From JABDIY01 sp963803875 (GTDB lineage: Bacteria; Actinomycetota; Acidimicrobiia; Acidimicrobiales; SZUA-35): a stretch of DNA of 64,000 nt. The position numbers were made by a program, and so were the translations under genes. The stretch lies in the NCBI GenBank assembly GCA_963803875.1, contig CAWDOA010000008.1:1-64000 (forward strand), in the 5' to 3' direction. Each line of letters starts with the position of its first letter. Within the stretch, counting starts at the first letter, position 1. The notes under the pieces are model-generated. The model was not told where the DNA came from. It saw only the letters and a program-made list of their open reading frames with translations, and ran no database searches. This document shows positions 54,021 to 62,530 of the stretch, in pieces.

Positions 54021-54929
54021 TCAGCCTTTGCAGGGACGGGCCGCATGAGCCACCGATCCCATCCCGCTTCCGGCTTCGTCCCCGGCCACCCAGGTTTCGG
54101 CAGCCAAGCGCACAACGGCAACGAGTTCGTCACTCGGAATCGCAACCGACAAGCCCGTGACCGAGTCGACCCCTACCAGCATCCCGATCAGGTCGCCGTC
54201 TCGATTCAGCACCGGTCCCCCGCTGAACCCGGCCCTGATTCCCGGTTCGAGCAGCATCACCCGTCGCCCCTGCATACCCCACTCCGACGAAGGGGCGTAG
54301 CCAGAAACGGTGGCTTCGACCGACTCGAGTTCGCCGCCATCAGGGAAACCGGCCAGAAGCACCGTTTCACCCTCGGGTACGGGGTCGTTCGCCAGTGTCA
54401 TATCGACCGCAACCACCCCACCTCCATCAGCAATGGCGACATCGAGCGAGGCGCTGGTGGCCATGATGAGCGAGTCGACCGCCTGACCCGGCCGATCAAC
54501 TTTGAGTTGCTGGTCGTGCCGTGCGATATGGCCGGAAGTGAACAGCAGGTCCTCCACCACGAAGCCACTGCCGCGAATCACCCCTGGGCAGGCACGGGCT
54601 GCCACCCGAACCGTCGAAATCTGCGATCGGGCAATGAGGTCGATCTTCTCCTGCCGTGAAAGAGGCTCGGATCGGGGCGCCGTTGACAGCGGGTTGAGCG
54701 CCAGAAGAACCCCCAGTCCCACCAACACCACCACGGCCAGCACGATCGCCACACCCGACGTTCTGGTGAATCTTGGTCGGTGCGACGTGGGCTGACCGAT
54801 CACAACGCCCCGGTCGAGAGGTGGCCCCGCTGGCCACGCAATCGTGGGCGGGCGCGTTGGGATCTCCCACCCATCTCGACGCGCATCCCTCACACCGCCG
54901 AGGATGGCGAAGAATGCCTGCCTGCGCAT
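54021..54929 (-). CDS. Membrane-anchored trypsin-like serine protease
   Basis: 302 residues. The N-terminal ~60 residues are cytosolic, then comes a membrane helix (SGVAIVLAVVVLVGLGVLLA) and an extracytoplasmic chymotrypsin-fold domain. Catalytic residues: His in LLFTSGHIARHD, Asp in ATSASLDVAIADG and Ser in AGFSGGPVLNRDGDLIGMLV. No PDZ domain follows, unlike HtrA; similar to actinobacterial MarP/S1C-type proteases with a single anchor. Likely acts on envelope proteins. A short helical tail ends the protein. Confidence 0.85.
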   Translation of the reverse strand: MRRQAFFAILGGVRDARRDGWEIPTRPPTIAWPAGPPLDRGVVIGQPTSHRPRFTRTSGVAIVLAVVVLVGLGVLLALNPLSTAPRSEPLSRQEKIDLIARSQISTVRVAARACPGVIRGSGFVVEDLLFTSGHIARHDQQLKVDRPGQAVDSLIMATSASLDVAIADGGGVVAVDMTLANDPVPEGETVLLAGFPDGGELESVEATVSGYAPSSEWGMQGRRVMLLEPGIRAGFSGGPVLNRDGDLIGMLVGVDSVTGLSVAIPSDELVAVVRLAAETWVAGDEAGSGMGSVAHAARPCKG

Positions 54930-55032
54930 GGGGAATCACACCCTTCGGCCAAGCTTTGGAGAGTGAAGCTGCCATGAGAGATGATTCATTCGGCCCATTT
55001 CGCCCTCAGGTGGTTCTGCCGATTTTGAACCC

Positions 55033-55449
55033 ATGAGCACGAATAGCATGAACGTCGCGGCCGGGCAGTTCCCGCGGCTGTCGGATCGGTTCGCCGTCCA
55101 AGATCTCACCGTCACGTGGGCCGTGCCAAACAATCGCAAACTGTTCGGGAAGAAGACAGCCCACGTGGAGATGGCGGTGGTCGATCTCAGCGTCGCCGGC
55201 GCTCTGCTGGTCGGACCTCTGATCGAGTCGGTCAGAGCCGGGTCCCGCGTGCCCTTCATCCACAACGGCGAGCACGGCCTCGCCGAGGTGCGCCACATAC
55301 GGGCTGCCGACGACGATTCGGCGGTCTACTACGGCGTGGTCTTCCTGAACCTGACCGAGCAGCTCAAGACCGTGATCTTCGAACGATCTGCTGCCCGCAG
55401 AAACAAACGCGAACCCGAGCTCAACGAAATCTGGAATCACGCTCGCTAG
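55033..55449 (+). CDS. PilZ-domain protein, putative c-di-GMP binder
   Basis: 138 residues. The c-di-GMP motifs are visible: RxxxR in FPRLSDRFAVQ and DxSxxG in VVDLSVAGALLVGP, separated by the usual beta strand (LTVTWAVPNNRKLFGKKTAH). The C-terminal helix ends with basic residues. A single-domain PilZ adaptor, probably binding c-di-GMP and acting on an envelope or motility partner. It precedes a glycosyltransferase gene on the same strand (60 bp apart), which could be its target pathway; that link is inference. Confidence 0.78.
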   Translation: MSTNSMNVAAGQFPRLSDRFAVQDLTVTWAVPNNRKLFGKKTAHVEMAVVDLSVAGALLVGPLIESVRAGSRVPFIHNGEHGLAEVRHIRAADDDSAVYYGVVFLNLTEQLKTVIFERSAARRNKREPELNEIWNHAR

Positions 55450-55509
55450 CGCGGACCCGAGGTAGCCCAGCAAGTGGAGAGCGCCTGGGTCCACGAATAG
55501 GGTCCAAGG

Positions 55510-56613
55510 GTGCGAATCGGCCTTGACGTGACACCGCTGTCACTTCCGCTCACCGGCATCGGTGTGTTCGTGCATCACCTGGCCCATGCGATCGCCCACG
55601 ATCCGACGACGGACTTGGTCCCCATCGCCCTCACGGGCCGTTCCCGCTCAACCGTCGAGGAACGACTCCCTCCCGGGGTCACACTGGGCCGCTCCTACCC
55701 AGCTCGTCTGCTTCACGCCGTATGGAAACGACTGGACGTGCCGACCGCATCCCGGCTGGTCGGCCCCGTCGACGTGGTGCACGGCACCAACTTCTATGGG
55801 ATCCCCGCCGGCAGAGCCACAGCGGAGCTACTGACAATCCATGACACCGGACCTTGGCTCCGGCCCGATGAGGTACCGGCTGCGGCACGGGCCTTCCCAA
55901 GGCTGGCCGAGCGAGCACTGGCCCGCGGTGCCCACGTTCATGCCCTGTCCTATGCCGCGGGTGAGGAGATCCGGGCGCTCTTGGATCTTCCGGCGGACCG
56001 GGTGCATCCGATTCAGATCGGTTTCGATGAACCGTCGGAGCGCCCAATCGCTCCTCCGGCGCTCGACCACCTGTCGAAACACCGCTTCATACTGGGAATC
56101 GGGTCCATCGAACCGCGCAAGCGCTTCGGTGAACTCGTGCAATCGGTCGTTCCGCTGCTCGAGGCGGACGACGACCTTCATCTCGTCATCGCCGGCGACG
56201 GGCCCCAGGCAGCAGCGTTGGGCGCCGCCGTACATCGACTGGGCCCGGTCGGCGAGCGGGTTCATCTGCCCGGCTATGTAGAGGGCGAGGAGAAGAGTTG
56301 GCTGTTGCGGAACGCCTCTGTACTGATCTCGAATGCGAAATCAGAAGGTTTTGGGATGGTGCCACTGGAGGCCATGGCGGTCGGAACGCCGGTTGTCTCA
56401 ACCGACGGTGCGGTCCAGCGCGAGGTGTGCGGGGATGCGGCTGTCTACGTGGCGATCGATCAGAACGACAGTGTCGCCGAAGCAGCCACCGAGGTGCTCG
56501 CCAACGAAGGCCTGGCGAACTCACTCAGGACGAGGGGTCGCTCTCAGGCGGCGCGTTTCAGTTGGGCCGAGTGCACCGGTCAGATGATCGACCTCTACCA
56601 CAACCTGACCTGA
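55510..56613 (+). CDS. Family 4 glycosyltransferase (GT-B)
   Basis: 367 residues from GTG 55510. MRIGLDVTPLSLPLTGIGVF is the N-terminal GT4 signature, followed by DVVHGTNFYGIPAG and LLTIHDTGPW. The C-terminal donor-binding domain has FILGIGSIEPRKRFGELVQ, VIAGDGPQAAAL, VHLPGYVEGEEKSWLLRNAS and the retaining-GT EX7E motif in SEGFGMVPLEAMAVGTPVV. It transfers a nucleotide sugar to a glycan or lipid. No glycan cluster surrounds it. Confidence 0.9.
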   Translation: MRIGLDVTPLSLPLTGIGVFVHHLAHAIAHDPTTDLVPIALTGRSRSTVEERLPPGVTLGRSYPARLLHAVWKRLDVPTASRLVGPVDVVHGTNFYGIPAGRATAELLTIHDTGPWLRPDEVPAAARAFPRLAERALARGAHVHALSYAAGEEIRALLDLPADRVHPIQIGFDEPSERPIAPPALDHLSKHRFILGIGSIEPRKRFGELVQSVVPLLEADDDLHLVIAGDGPQAAALGAAVHRLGPVGERVHLPGYVEGEEKSWLLRNASVLISNAKSEGFGMVPLEAMAVGTPVVSTDGAVQREVCGDAAVYVAIDQNDSVAEAATEVLANEGLANSLRTRGRSQAARFSWAECTGQMIDLYHNLT

Positions 56614-56654
56614 TCGAGCGTCCCCAGAACGTCGAACTCTCCCTGTGGGTCCCG

Positions 56655-58329
56655 CTAGCTCTTTGACTTCGAAACACGCTTTGGACGCTGCTCGCTTCTT
56701 TGCCGCCGTCTTCTTTGCGGGTGCCTGCCGCGACGTCTTCGATTTCGCCGACTTCGACGACGACTTCCTGGCCGACTTGGTCGAGACCGCCTTCTTGGCG
56801 CGCTTGCGGGTGGACGACGCCGAGCGAACGTTCTGGATCGCAGACTTTGCCGCCAGTCGTTGGCGCGCCGTGATCGCCTCTTCGGTAATGAGAAGACGAG
56901 CTCTCTTGGCCCCCTCCAGGCCCAGCGCCAGCTTCAATTCGTTGAGAGCTTCCAGCACCGTGTCGGCCATCTCCCAAAGGTCGGGAATGAGGTCTCGGTC
57001 GGACACGAAGCCGAAGTCGAGCATGCCGTTGGTGGTGGTGACGGTGATGTTCAAACCCACCCCGTCGACGATGGCCGACACCGGATAGTTGCCCAAGACC
57101 TCAGCGCCGGCCAGATACAGCGGCACCGGCGGTCCTGGCACGTTCGACACCACCACGTTGAAGGGCAAGGTGAGGCGATCGGCGAGGTGGGTGGAAGCGA
57201 TCAAACGCGATGCCAGTGCTGACACGGCGGGCGGGGCAATCTGGGAAATGTCGGTGAGGATGTTCGCCGGCAAGGTCTCGTGGCTGGCCTTGGCATCGTT
57301 CATCGCTTGATGAATCCGGTTCAGACGCTCAACCGGATCCTCCACGGTTGTTGCCAGGTCAGCCACCGTGAACGACACCCGGTTGCCGATCGTGTGTGCG
57401 TCGGACTTGGAGCGAACCGAAAGTGGCACCATCGCGAGCAGGTCACGATCGGGTAACGCGTGGTGACGGATCAGCCACGTGCGCAGCACACCTGCACAGA
57501 TCGCAAGGACCACGTCGTTCACACTGGTCCCGGCTTGGTTCTTCACTTCCTTCACGTCGTCGAGCCGGACCGACACGTAGCTCCAGCGGCGGTGGGGACC
57601 GATCGTGGCATTGAACGGGGTCCGGGGTGCGGCAAGTTCGCGCAGCGATTGCACCCGTCGCCTGGCCGAGGTCGATTTGGCAAACGCCGGTCCAAGAACC
57701 GGGAGTGCCTTGCCAACGGCCCAGGTGGTGCGAGCCACCCGGGAAGGTGAGAGCAGGAACGACTTCAGTGCCCGTTTGGTGAGATCTTCAGGGCTTACCG
57801 TGGGTTCGGGGTTCAGATATCGGATCGGCTCGCGCACCTCGGTCTCGGGGCTGAGATCCACGAGCTGGCCAAGAATCTCCTGACCTGAGATTCCATCGAT
57901 CGCCGCGTGATGAATCTTGGTGATCACACCAACCCGGTCGCCGTGCACGCCATCGACCATGTAGGTCTCCCACAGCGGGCGGGTGCGATCGAGCGGTCGG
58001 GCATGGATACGGGCGACGAGATCGGCGAAGTCACTGCGACCGCCGTCACCGGGAACCGCAACATGGCGAAGGTGGTATGCGAAATCAACTTCGGATTCGG
58101 TTACCCAATAGGGCCGATCAAGCCCGAGAGGAACCTCCCGCAGGCGACGGCGGAACGGCTTGAGATGGCCGATACGAGAAATGAGGTGATGGCTGAATCG
58201 TTCGAAGGTGAAAGGTTCAGGAGAGGTCGTCGGGTCAAGAATCAACACCCCGGTGACGTGGCCGACGGCGTTTGTCCCCTCCTCGAGCGTGAGGAAGCTC
58301 GTGTCCATGCCGGAGAGTTGTTCGTACAT
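56655..58329 (-). CDS. Wax ester synthase/diacylglycerol acyltransferase with Lys-rich tail (C-terminal frameshift)
   Basis: About 558 codons from ATG 58329. N-terminus MYEQLSGMDTSFLTLEEGTN. Catalytic HHxxxDG in VGVITKIHHAAIDGISGQEI, then SVNDVVLAICAGVLRTWL, LLAMVPLSVRSKSDAHTIGN and FNVVVSNVPGPPVPLYLAGA; all are hallmark WS/DGAT blocks. After ~residue 475 comes a Lys/Ala/Ser-rich tail (KSSSKSAKSKTSRQAPAKKT) like histone H1 C-termini. The initial frame runs on over the neighbour's 3' end. One extra base in AAAGCG near 56680 instead gives KRVSKSKS and a TAG at 56655-56657, which I take as the end. It makes triacylglycerol or wax esters from acyl-CoA. Confidence 0.88.
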
Positions 58330-58429
58330 CGTGAGGCTCTTTTTCTATCGATTTCCTACCGAGGGCCGGGTGATCCGATCCGGCTGCTCAGCCAAATTGT
58401 GGGGTGCTCGGGCTGCTCCTCACTGTGGG

Positions 58430-59323
58430 CTACGGAAGCACAGCATGCAAGGCGGCATGATCAGCTCTATCGGCCTGAAGCCGGATCGCTGAAACCATGT
58501 CTTCCCATCGGGGTTCGGGAAGATCGTGACCCATGTCGGCGAACATGAGCAGCTGTGAGCCTGGAATGGCCTTGGCGGTTGCAATACCGCCCGAAGGGAG
58601 CACCAACGAGTCGAGCAGACCGTGGATCACCAGCGTCGGCATGCCGAGGTTGTTGAGCGCCTTGGTTCGATCTGGGCTCGCACCGATCGCAGCTATCTGA
58701 CGGGCCGAACCCCGGGGCCGCCAGCTGCGAGCGACCCGGGCCCGACCGCGCTCGAGTGACTCGTTGTAGTCCCAGTGAGGTCCTGCGAAGTTGGAGTAGA
58801 GCTCGGCGCCCAGTTCGGCGGCGTTCTCTCGAGTCGGCTTGTGCTTCAACATCTTGGGGACGAGCTTGGCGGCGATCCGGCCGTTCTTGCGATCGCCGGT
58901 GTTCGACATGATCGAGGTGAGGGTCCGGACTCGGTCGGGATGTTCTATTGCCAGGGTCTGAGCGATCATGCCGCCCATCGATGCTCCAACGACATGGGCC
59001 GACTCGATATCGAGGTAGTCCAGCAGCCCGGCTGCGTCGTCGGCCATGTCGCTGATCGTGTAGCCAACCTTCAGCCCTCGTTTGAGCGTGCCCTGCAAGA
59101 AGGTTTGACCCAGCGAGGGTGGCGTCCAATCGAATTCGGTGCTCAGGCCAGAATCACGGTTGTCGAAGCGAATCACCCGGAATCCGTGATCGGCCAGGAT
59201 GTCGACCAGACCATCGGGCCAGTCGATCAGCTGTGCCCCCCATCCCATGATCATCAACAGTGGGTCACCGACGCCTTGTTCGACGTACTCGATCGTTATC
59301 CCATTCACATCTGCGGAAGGCAT
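58430..59323 (-). CDS. Alpha/beta-hydrolase
   Basis: 297 residues, intact. Core motifs: PLLMIMGWGAQLIDWPDGLV (oxyanion region), VIRFDNRDSGLST, and the nucleophile elbow AHVVGASMGGMIAQTLAI (GxSxG with Ser). The Asp is in LVIHGLLDSLV, and the His in FADMGHDLPEPRW. The closest described types are small esterase/aclacinomycin-methylesterase-like hydrolases; the substrate is unknown. Starts 70 bp from tRNA-Val on the opposite strand. Confidence 0.88.
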   Translation of the reverse strand: MPSADVNGITIEYVEQGVGDPLLMIMGWGAQLIDWPDGLVDILADHGFRVIRFDNRDSGLSTEFDWTPPSLGQTFLQGTLKRGLKVGYTISDMADDAAGLLDYLDIESAHVVGASMGGMIAQTLAIEHPDRVRTLTSIMSNTGDRKNGRIAAKLVPKMLKHKPTRENAAELGAELYSNFAGPHWDYNESLERGRARVARSWRPRGSARQIAAIGASPDRTKALNNLGMPTLVIHGLLDSLVLPSGGIATAKAIPGSQLLMFADMGHDLPEPRWEDMVSAIRLQADRADHAALHAVLP

Positions 59324-59393
59324 CCCATCAACCTATCGTCACCCTGAAAAACGGTGCCGAAATCCGCCGGTCCGGGTAACATCACAGCCCCAA

Positions 59394-59467
59394 GGGCCGT
59401 TAGCTCAGTTGGCTAGAGCGCTTCCTCGACACGGAAGAGGTCACAAGTTCAAGTCTTGTACGGCCCA
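59394..59467 (+). tRNA. tRNA-Val (GAC), with C at position 33
   Basis: Cloverleaf: acceptor GGGCCGT/ACGGCCC (perfect), D-arm GCTC/GAGC, anticodon stem CTTCC/GGAAG with loop TCGACAC, T-arm ACAAG/CTTGT with TTCAAGT. Anticodon is GAC (Val). Position 33, almost always U, is C here. CCA is not encoded exactly (CACGG follows). A 42-bp copy of the 3' end plus flank lies at 59563. Confidence 0.88.
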
Positions 59468-59491
59468 CGGAAACTCTTCGGCCTAGCGGCC
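59450..59491 (+). repeat. 42-bp direct repeat, copy 1 (tRNA-Val 3' end plus flank)
   Basis: Spans the last 18 nt of tRNA-Val and 24 nt beyond. It is identical to 59563-59604, 113 bp further on. Either an att-like duplication of the tRNA 3' end or part of local expansion of the palindromic repeat. Confidence 0.85.
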
Positions 59492-59738
59492 TCGGGAGAT
59501 TTCTTCGCCTTTCGGCGCTAGGCGCCGAAACGCTCTGCTCGACCGACCTGTGAATGTGAAACCAAGTCTTGTACGGCCCACGGAAACTCTTCGGCCTAGC
59601 GGCCGTCATTCCTCGGCTTAGCGGCCGTCATTCCTCGGCCTAGCGCCGTACTCTTCGGCCTAGCGGCCGTCATTCCTCGGCCTAGCGGCCTCGTCATTTA
59701 CCGCCTTTCGGCGCTGGGCGCCGAAACGCTCTGACTGC
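59468..59738 (+). repeat. Palindromic repeat array between tRNA-Val and tRNA-Cys
   Basis: Contains: a hairpin unit TTTCGGCGC-TAG-GCGCCGAAA at 59510-59530 and TTTCGGCGC-TGG-GCGCCGAAA at 59706-59726, embedded in 32-bp copies (59506-59537 and 59702-59733, one mismatch). It also has about five tandem copies of a ~23-bp unit with core CGGCCTAGCGGCCGTCATTC from 59589 to 59698, with small variations (CGGCTTAGCG, CTAGCGCCG). No open frame. The unit is rich in GGCC-tagc-GGCC symmetry and could fold into repeated stem-loops. Confidence 0.85.
59563..59604 (+). repeat. 42-bp direct repeat, copy 2
   Basis: Exact duplicate of the tRNA-Val 3' end and following flank (59450-59491), starting CAAGTCTTGTACGGCCCACG. 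The 5' part of the tRNA is not duplicated, so this copy is a pseudo-tRNA fragment. Confidence 0.85.
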
Positions 59739-59815
59739 AGGATACCCAAGAGCGGGCTGGCTGAAACGAAACGGAGCCGGCGAGGAACGAGCCGGCGCAG
59801 TGCAGAGAAAGCGAA

Positions 59816-59837
59816 CCGCTCGCCCGAAGGCGAGCGG
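59816..59837 (-). terminator. Stem-loop downstream of tRNA-Cys
   Basis: CCGCTCGCC (59816-59824) pairs with GGCGAGCGG (59829-59837) with a CGAA tetraloop, 13 nt beyond the CCA end of tRNA-Cys on its strand. A compact 9-bp GC stem is a good intrinsic terminator or processing signal. Confidence 0.7.
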
Positions 59838-59850
59838 ACGTAATGAACAC

Positions 59851-59927
59851 TGGAGCGCAGAGCGGGATTTGAACCCGCGAATCACGGCTTTGCAGGCCGC
59901 TCCCTTAGGCCGCTCGGGCATCTGCGC
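59851..59927 (-). tRNA. tRNA-Cys (GCA)
   Basis: Minus strand: acceptor GCGCAGA/TCTGCGC, D-arm in TGCCCGAGCGGCCTAAGGGA, anticodon stem GCGGC/GCCGT with loop CTGCAAA, anticodon GCA, T-arm GCGGG/CCCGC with TTCAAAT, then T discriminator and encoded CCA. Matches actinobacterial tRNA-Cys features (GGCCTGCAAAGCC). Confidence 0.92.
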
Positions 59928-59952
59928 AGGGATGGACATCTTAGCGAGCTGA

Positions 59953-61179
59953 TCAGCCCTCGGGTGGGGGTTTGGGAATGAACACCGGGGCGGTGCCGGT
60001 GAGCAGGGACCCGGTTTCCATCCGAACGGCGCTTCGCGAGCCGGTGGCCCGAACATACAGTTCTTCGGTACGCGACGCTGCCACAAGCGAGCCATCGGGA
60101 GCGATATCGGCCCTTCCCTCCCACAGGGCCTCGAGTTCTACGCCGTGCATTTCCACCCGCTGTCCGGTGGCAAGGTTCCGAACGTCGCTGTAGTCGAGAC
60201 GAATCGCACTTCCCAGGGACCCACCGAAGAGATCAGTGAATTCGGTTGCAAGGAACTCGCCGTCGGCGACCTGGGCAACCCGTACCGCCTCCTGGCGGTA
60301 GTGGGGGGTGAACAAGCCCGGCAGGTCAGAAAACGTTGCCACATCGACCCACTGGTTGGAGCACTGGAAGTCGGTTCCACACCGCTGTACCAGCAACGCC
60401 CCCCTGCCCTCAGCCAGCAGACTTCCATCGGCCGCCAACGCGTAGTCACCGTCTGCGCCGAGGCGGTACACACCGCCCGATGCGGGTGACACGAACGACG
60501 GAGACCGGGTCGGATCAACAAGCTGGCGGCGCGGCACATCGGCGCTGCGAGCGATCGAGCCATCGGCCAGGCTGACTTCGGTTGCTCCACCTGTGCCCGG
60601 AGCCAACCAAACATGGTGGGGAGTGCTGCTGGTCGTAATCCACGAGGGGAGAAACGCGTAGAGGACGTCGTTGATCGGGGCTGGCATCTCGATGGGCGGC
60701 TCCAGGCTCAGAAGCGACGGATCGAGGGCATAGACCTTGCCCTCGACGTCCTGCACGACCACCTTCCCCCACGCCCGTCCGAGACTTCTCGCATCGATCT
60801 CGAGTCTGGTGACCTCACCGGTCTCGGGGTCCACCCGAATGAGACCTTCCTGGTCTGTGGCGACCACCAACCAGCCCAGGCTGTCATCGAGATCGATGCG
60901 GTTTGGCGGTCGGGCATCCTCATCGAAACCGACCTCGTCTGGATCCGGTGTTGACGTTTCCAGACGTGGGGTTACGAGGGCACCGGCAACACCAACAACA
61001 ACAAGTACAAAAACTGCGGTTCGCCACCGTGAGATGGTTCCGGTGGTTCGAGGGTCGCGGCTGGCCTGCGGGGTGCCGATCATGTGGGGCCGGGCCGGGG
61101 CCGGGCCCAGTGGTAGACCGCAGTTGGTACAGAAGTTACCGGCGCCGGTTTCGTGGCCGCATCCGCTGCAGGCGCGCAT
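59953..61179 (-). CDS. Zn-ribbon/single-TM/extracellular propeller-like protein (paralogue A)
   Basis: 408 residues from ATG 61179. The cytosolic N-terminus MRACSGCGHETGAGNFCTNC is a double-CxxC zinc ribbon. One membrane helix follows (TAVFVLVVVGVAGALVT). The large outside domain has repeated blade-like strands: WLVVATDQEGLIRVDPETGE, VVVQDVEGKVYALD, SPASGGVYRLGADGDYALAA and GALLVQRCGTDFQC. A conserved Cys pair (C-x5-C) probably forms a disulfide. Its start overlaps the stop of paralogue B (TAATG). It could sense something outside and signal through the ribbon; this is inference. Confidence 0.78.
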   Translation of the reverse strand: MRACSGCGHETGAGNFCTNCGLPLGPAPARPHMIGTPQASRDPRTTGTISRWRTAVFVLVVVGVAGALVTPRLETSTPDPDEVGFDEDARPPNRIDLDDSLGWLVVATDQEGLIRVDPETGEVTRLEIDARSLGRAWGKVVVQDVEGKVYALDPSLLSLEPPIEMPAPINDVLYAFLPSWITTSSTPHHVWLAPGTGGATEVSLADGSIARSADVPRRQLVDPTRSPSFVSPASGGVYRLGADGDYALAADGSLLAEGRGALLVQRCGTDFQCSNQWVDVATFSDLPGLFTPHYRQEAVRVAQVADGEFLATEFTDLFGGSLGSAIRLDYSDVRNLATGQRVEMHGVELEALWEGRADIAPDGSLVAASRTEELYVRATGSRSAVRMETGSLLTGTAPVFIPKPPPEG

Positions 61180-62471
61180 TACGACTCCGGGATCGGCACG
61201 AACAGCGGTCGGGTGTTGGGTCGCACCGCTTGGAGTCTGGCGGTCTCCAACGTCGCAGAATCGACAGCCTGGACTGTCAACCGCGAGCGCAAGAGGAACG
61301 CGACCACCTCTCCGTCGGGTGAGATCTGCAGCTCGCCGCTGAACATCGAATTCGACTTCGACTCGTTCAGGGAGATTTCCACACCGGTTGTCACATCCAT
61401 GAGCCTTCCGTACGTGGTGCCGATGTACCGGCCGTCGGCAAGGCTGCCGCCGACGAACCACGCGTCCTCATCAAAACGGGGTGCGACCAGGTCGAGTCGA
61501 GGCTCCATGGTGATCTGGTCCACCCAGCGGTTCTCACACACGAGCTCGAGGCCGCATGAGCTCACCAGGATCGCACCGTCGCTCTGGGCCAACACCCTGC
61601 CGTCGAGAACTCGCTGGTACGTCACCTCGTCGCTGTCGGGATCCAGTCGATACACACCGCCGCTCAGAGGTGTTCTGAAGTCGGGAGAGAAGGAGGGAAA
61701 AGGACCGAGGTATGGGTCGCGCGAGCGGATCTCCCGTCGAAGAGTGCCGGTCGAGAGGTCGATCTCCAGTGCACTGTCGTATCGCTGGAGCCACACGTAA
61801 CTGTCATCCAAGCCCTCGTGGAGCCAGAACGGACCTCCGACGGCGATGTTCGATTCGAGCGGCTCGGGCAATTCGACGGGCAACTCGCCCGAAAGCACTT
61901 CGTCGTCGGTGACCACCAGTCTGCCTTCGCTGACCAGCAGGACCCGGTCACCTAACCGCCCTAGCGGATACCCCGGCAACTGGAGATCCACCGCTCCGCC
62001 GGTCCTGGTGTCGATCCGGAACAGGTTTCCCTGAGCGGACACGATGATATACCACTGGCTTTCACCATCGAGCCACAACGATCCATCCTCTGTCGAGGTT
62101 TCGCCGAGATCGTCGACTCGCTCACTCGTGATTGCACCGCCGGCATCGCCGGTCTGGAGGGCGGCCTCTTCATCACCTACCTCGTCTACTGCGAGCTCTG
62201 GCACCGGTTCGGGGGCAGGGCTGCGGAGTGCCGCATAACCCCCGGCGGCCAGAAAGCCAAGGAGAGCGATGCTGAGTGCCACCGACCTCGATCGGGATCC
62301 GGCGCGAACTCTTTCACTCCGCTTCTTGATCTGGGGGCCGGCTGCTCCCATGAGAGTCGGCGCGTCCGAGCCGACATCCAGAGAAGCGAGCGTGGTATCA
62401 CCCAGCGGCAGGCCACACTCGGCGCAGAAGTTTCCACCACCATCTGTGTCGCAGCCACGACAAACCGCCAT
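61179..62471 (-). CDS. Zn-ribbon/single-TM/extracellular propeller-like protein (paralogue B)
   Basis: 430 residues. The N-terminus MAVCRGCDTDGGGNFCAECG is a zinc ribbon nearly parallel to paralogue A. Next come a basic segment (KKRSERVRAGSRSRS), a membrane helix (SVALSIALLGFLAAGGYAAL), an acidic linker, and an outside domain. That domain has WYIIVSAQGNLFRIDTRTGG, TPLSGGVYRLDPDSDEVTYQ, GRVLAQSDGAILVSSCGLEL, DGRYIGTTYGRLMD and QISPDGEVVAFLLRS. Shared landmarks with A (SGGVYRL, GxxLVxxCG....C, NxWVD, FVPxP near the end) show a tandem duplication. Function unknown. Confidence 0.8.
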   Translation of the reverse strand: MAVCRGCDTDGGGNFCAECGLPLGDTTLASLDVGSDAPTLMGAAGPQIKKRSERVRAGSRSRSVALSIALLGFLAAGGYAALRSPAPEPVPELAVDEVGDEEAALQTGDAGGAITSERVDDLGETSTEDGSLWLDGESQWYIIVSAQGNLFRIDTRTGGAVDLQLPGYPLGRLGDRVLLVSEGRLVVTDDEVLSGELPVELPEPLESNIAVGGPFWLHEGLDDSYVWLQRYDSALEIDLSTGTLRREIRSRDPYLGPFPSFSPDFRTPLSGGVYRLDPDSDEVTYQRVLDGRVLAQSDGAILVSSCGLELVCENRWVDQITMEPRLDLVAPRFDEDAWFVGGSLADGRYIGTTYGRLMDVTTGVEISLNESKSNSMFSGELQISPDGEVVAFLLRSRLTVQAVDSATLETARLQAVRPNTRPLFVPIPES

Positions 62472-62530
62472 GGAGCCAGAGTAGATGAGGTATCGGATTC
62501 ACCGACAGTCACCGGTGCGATACTGGTGCG

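Noticed and set aside
59589..59698. CRISPR array after tRNA-Val
   Set aside because: About 23-bp units are adjacent with no unique spacers, and no cas genes are present.
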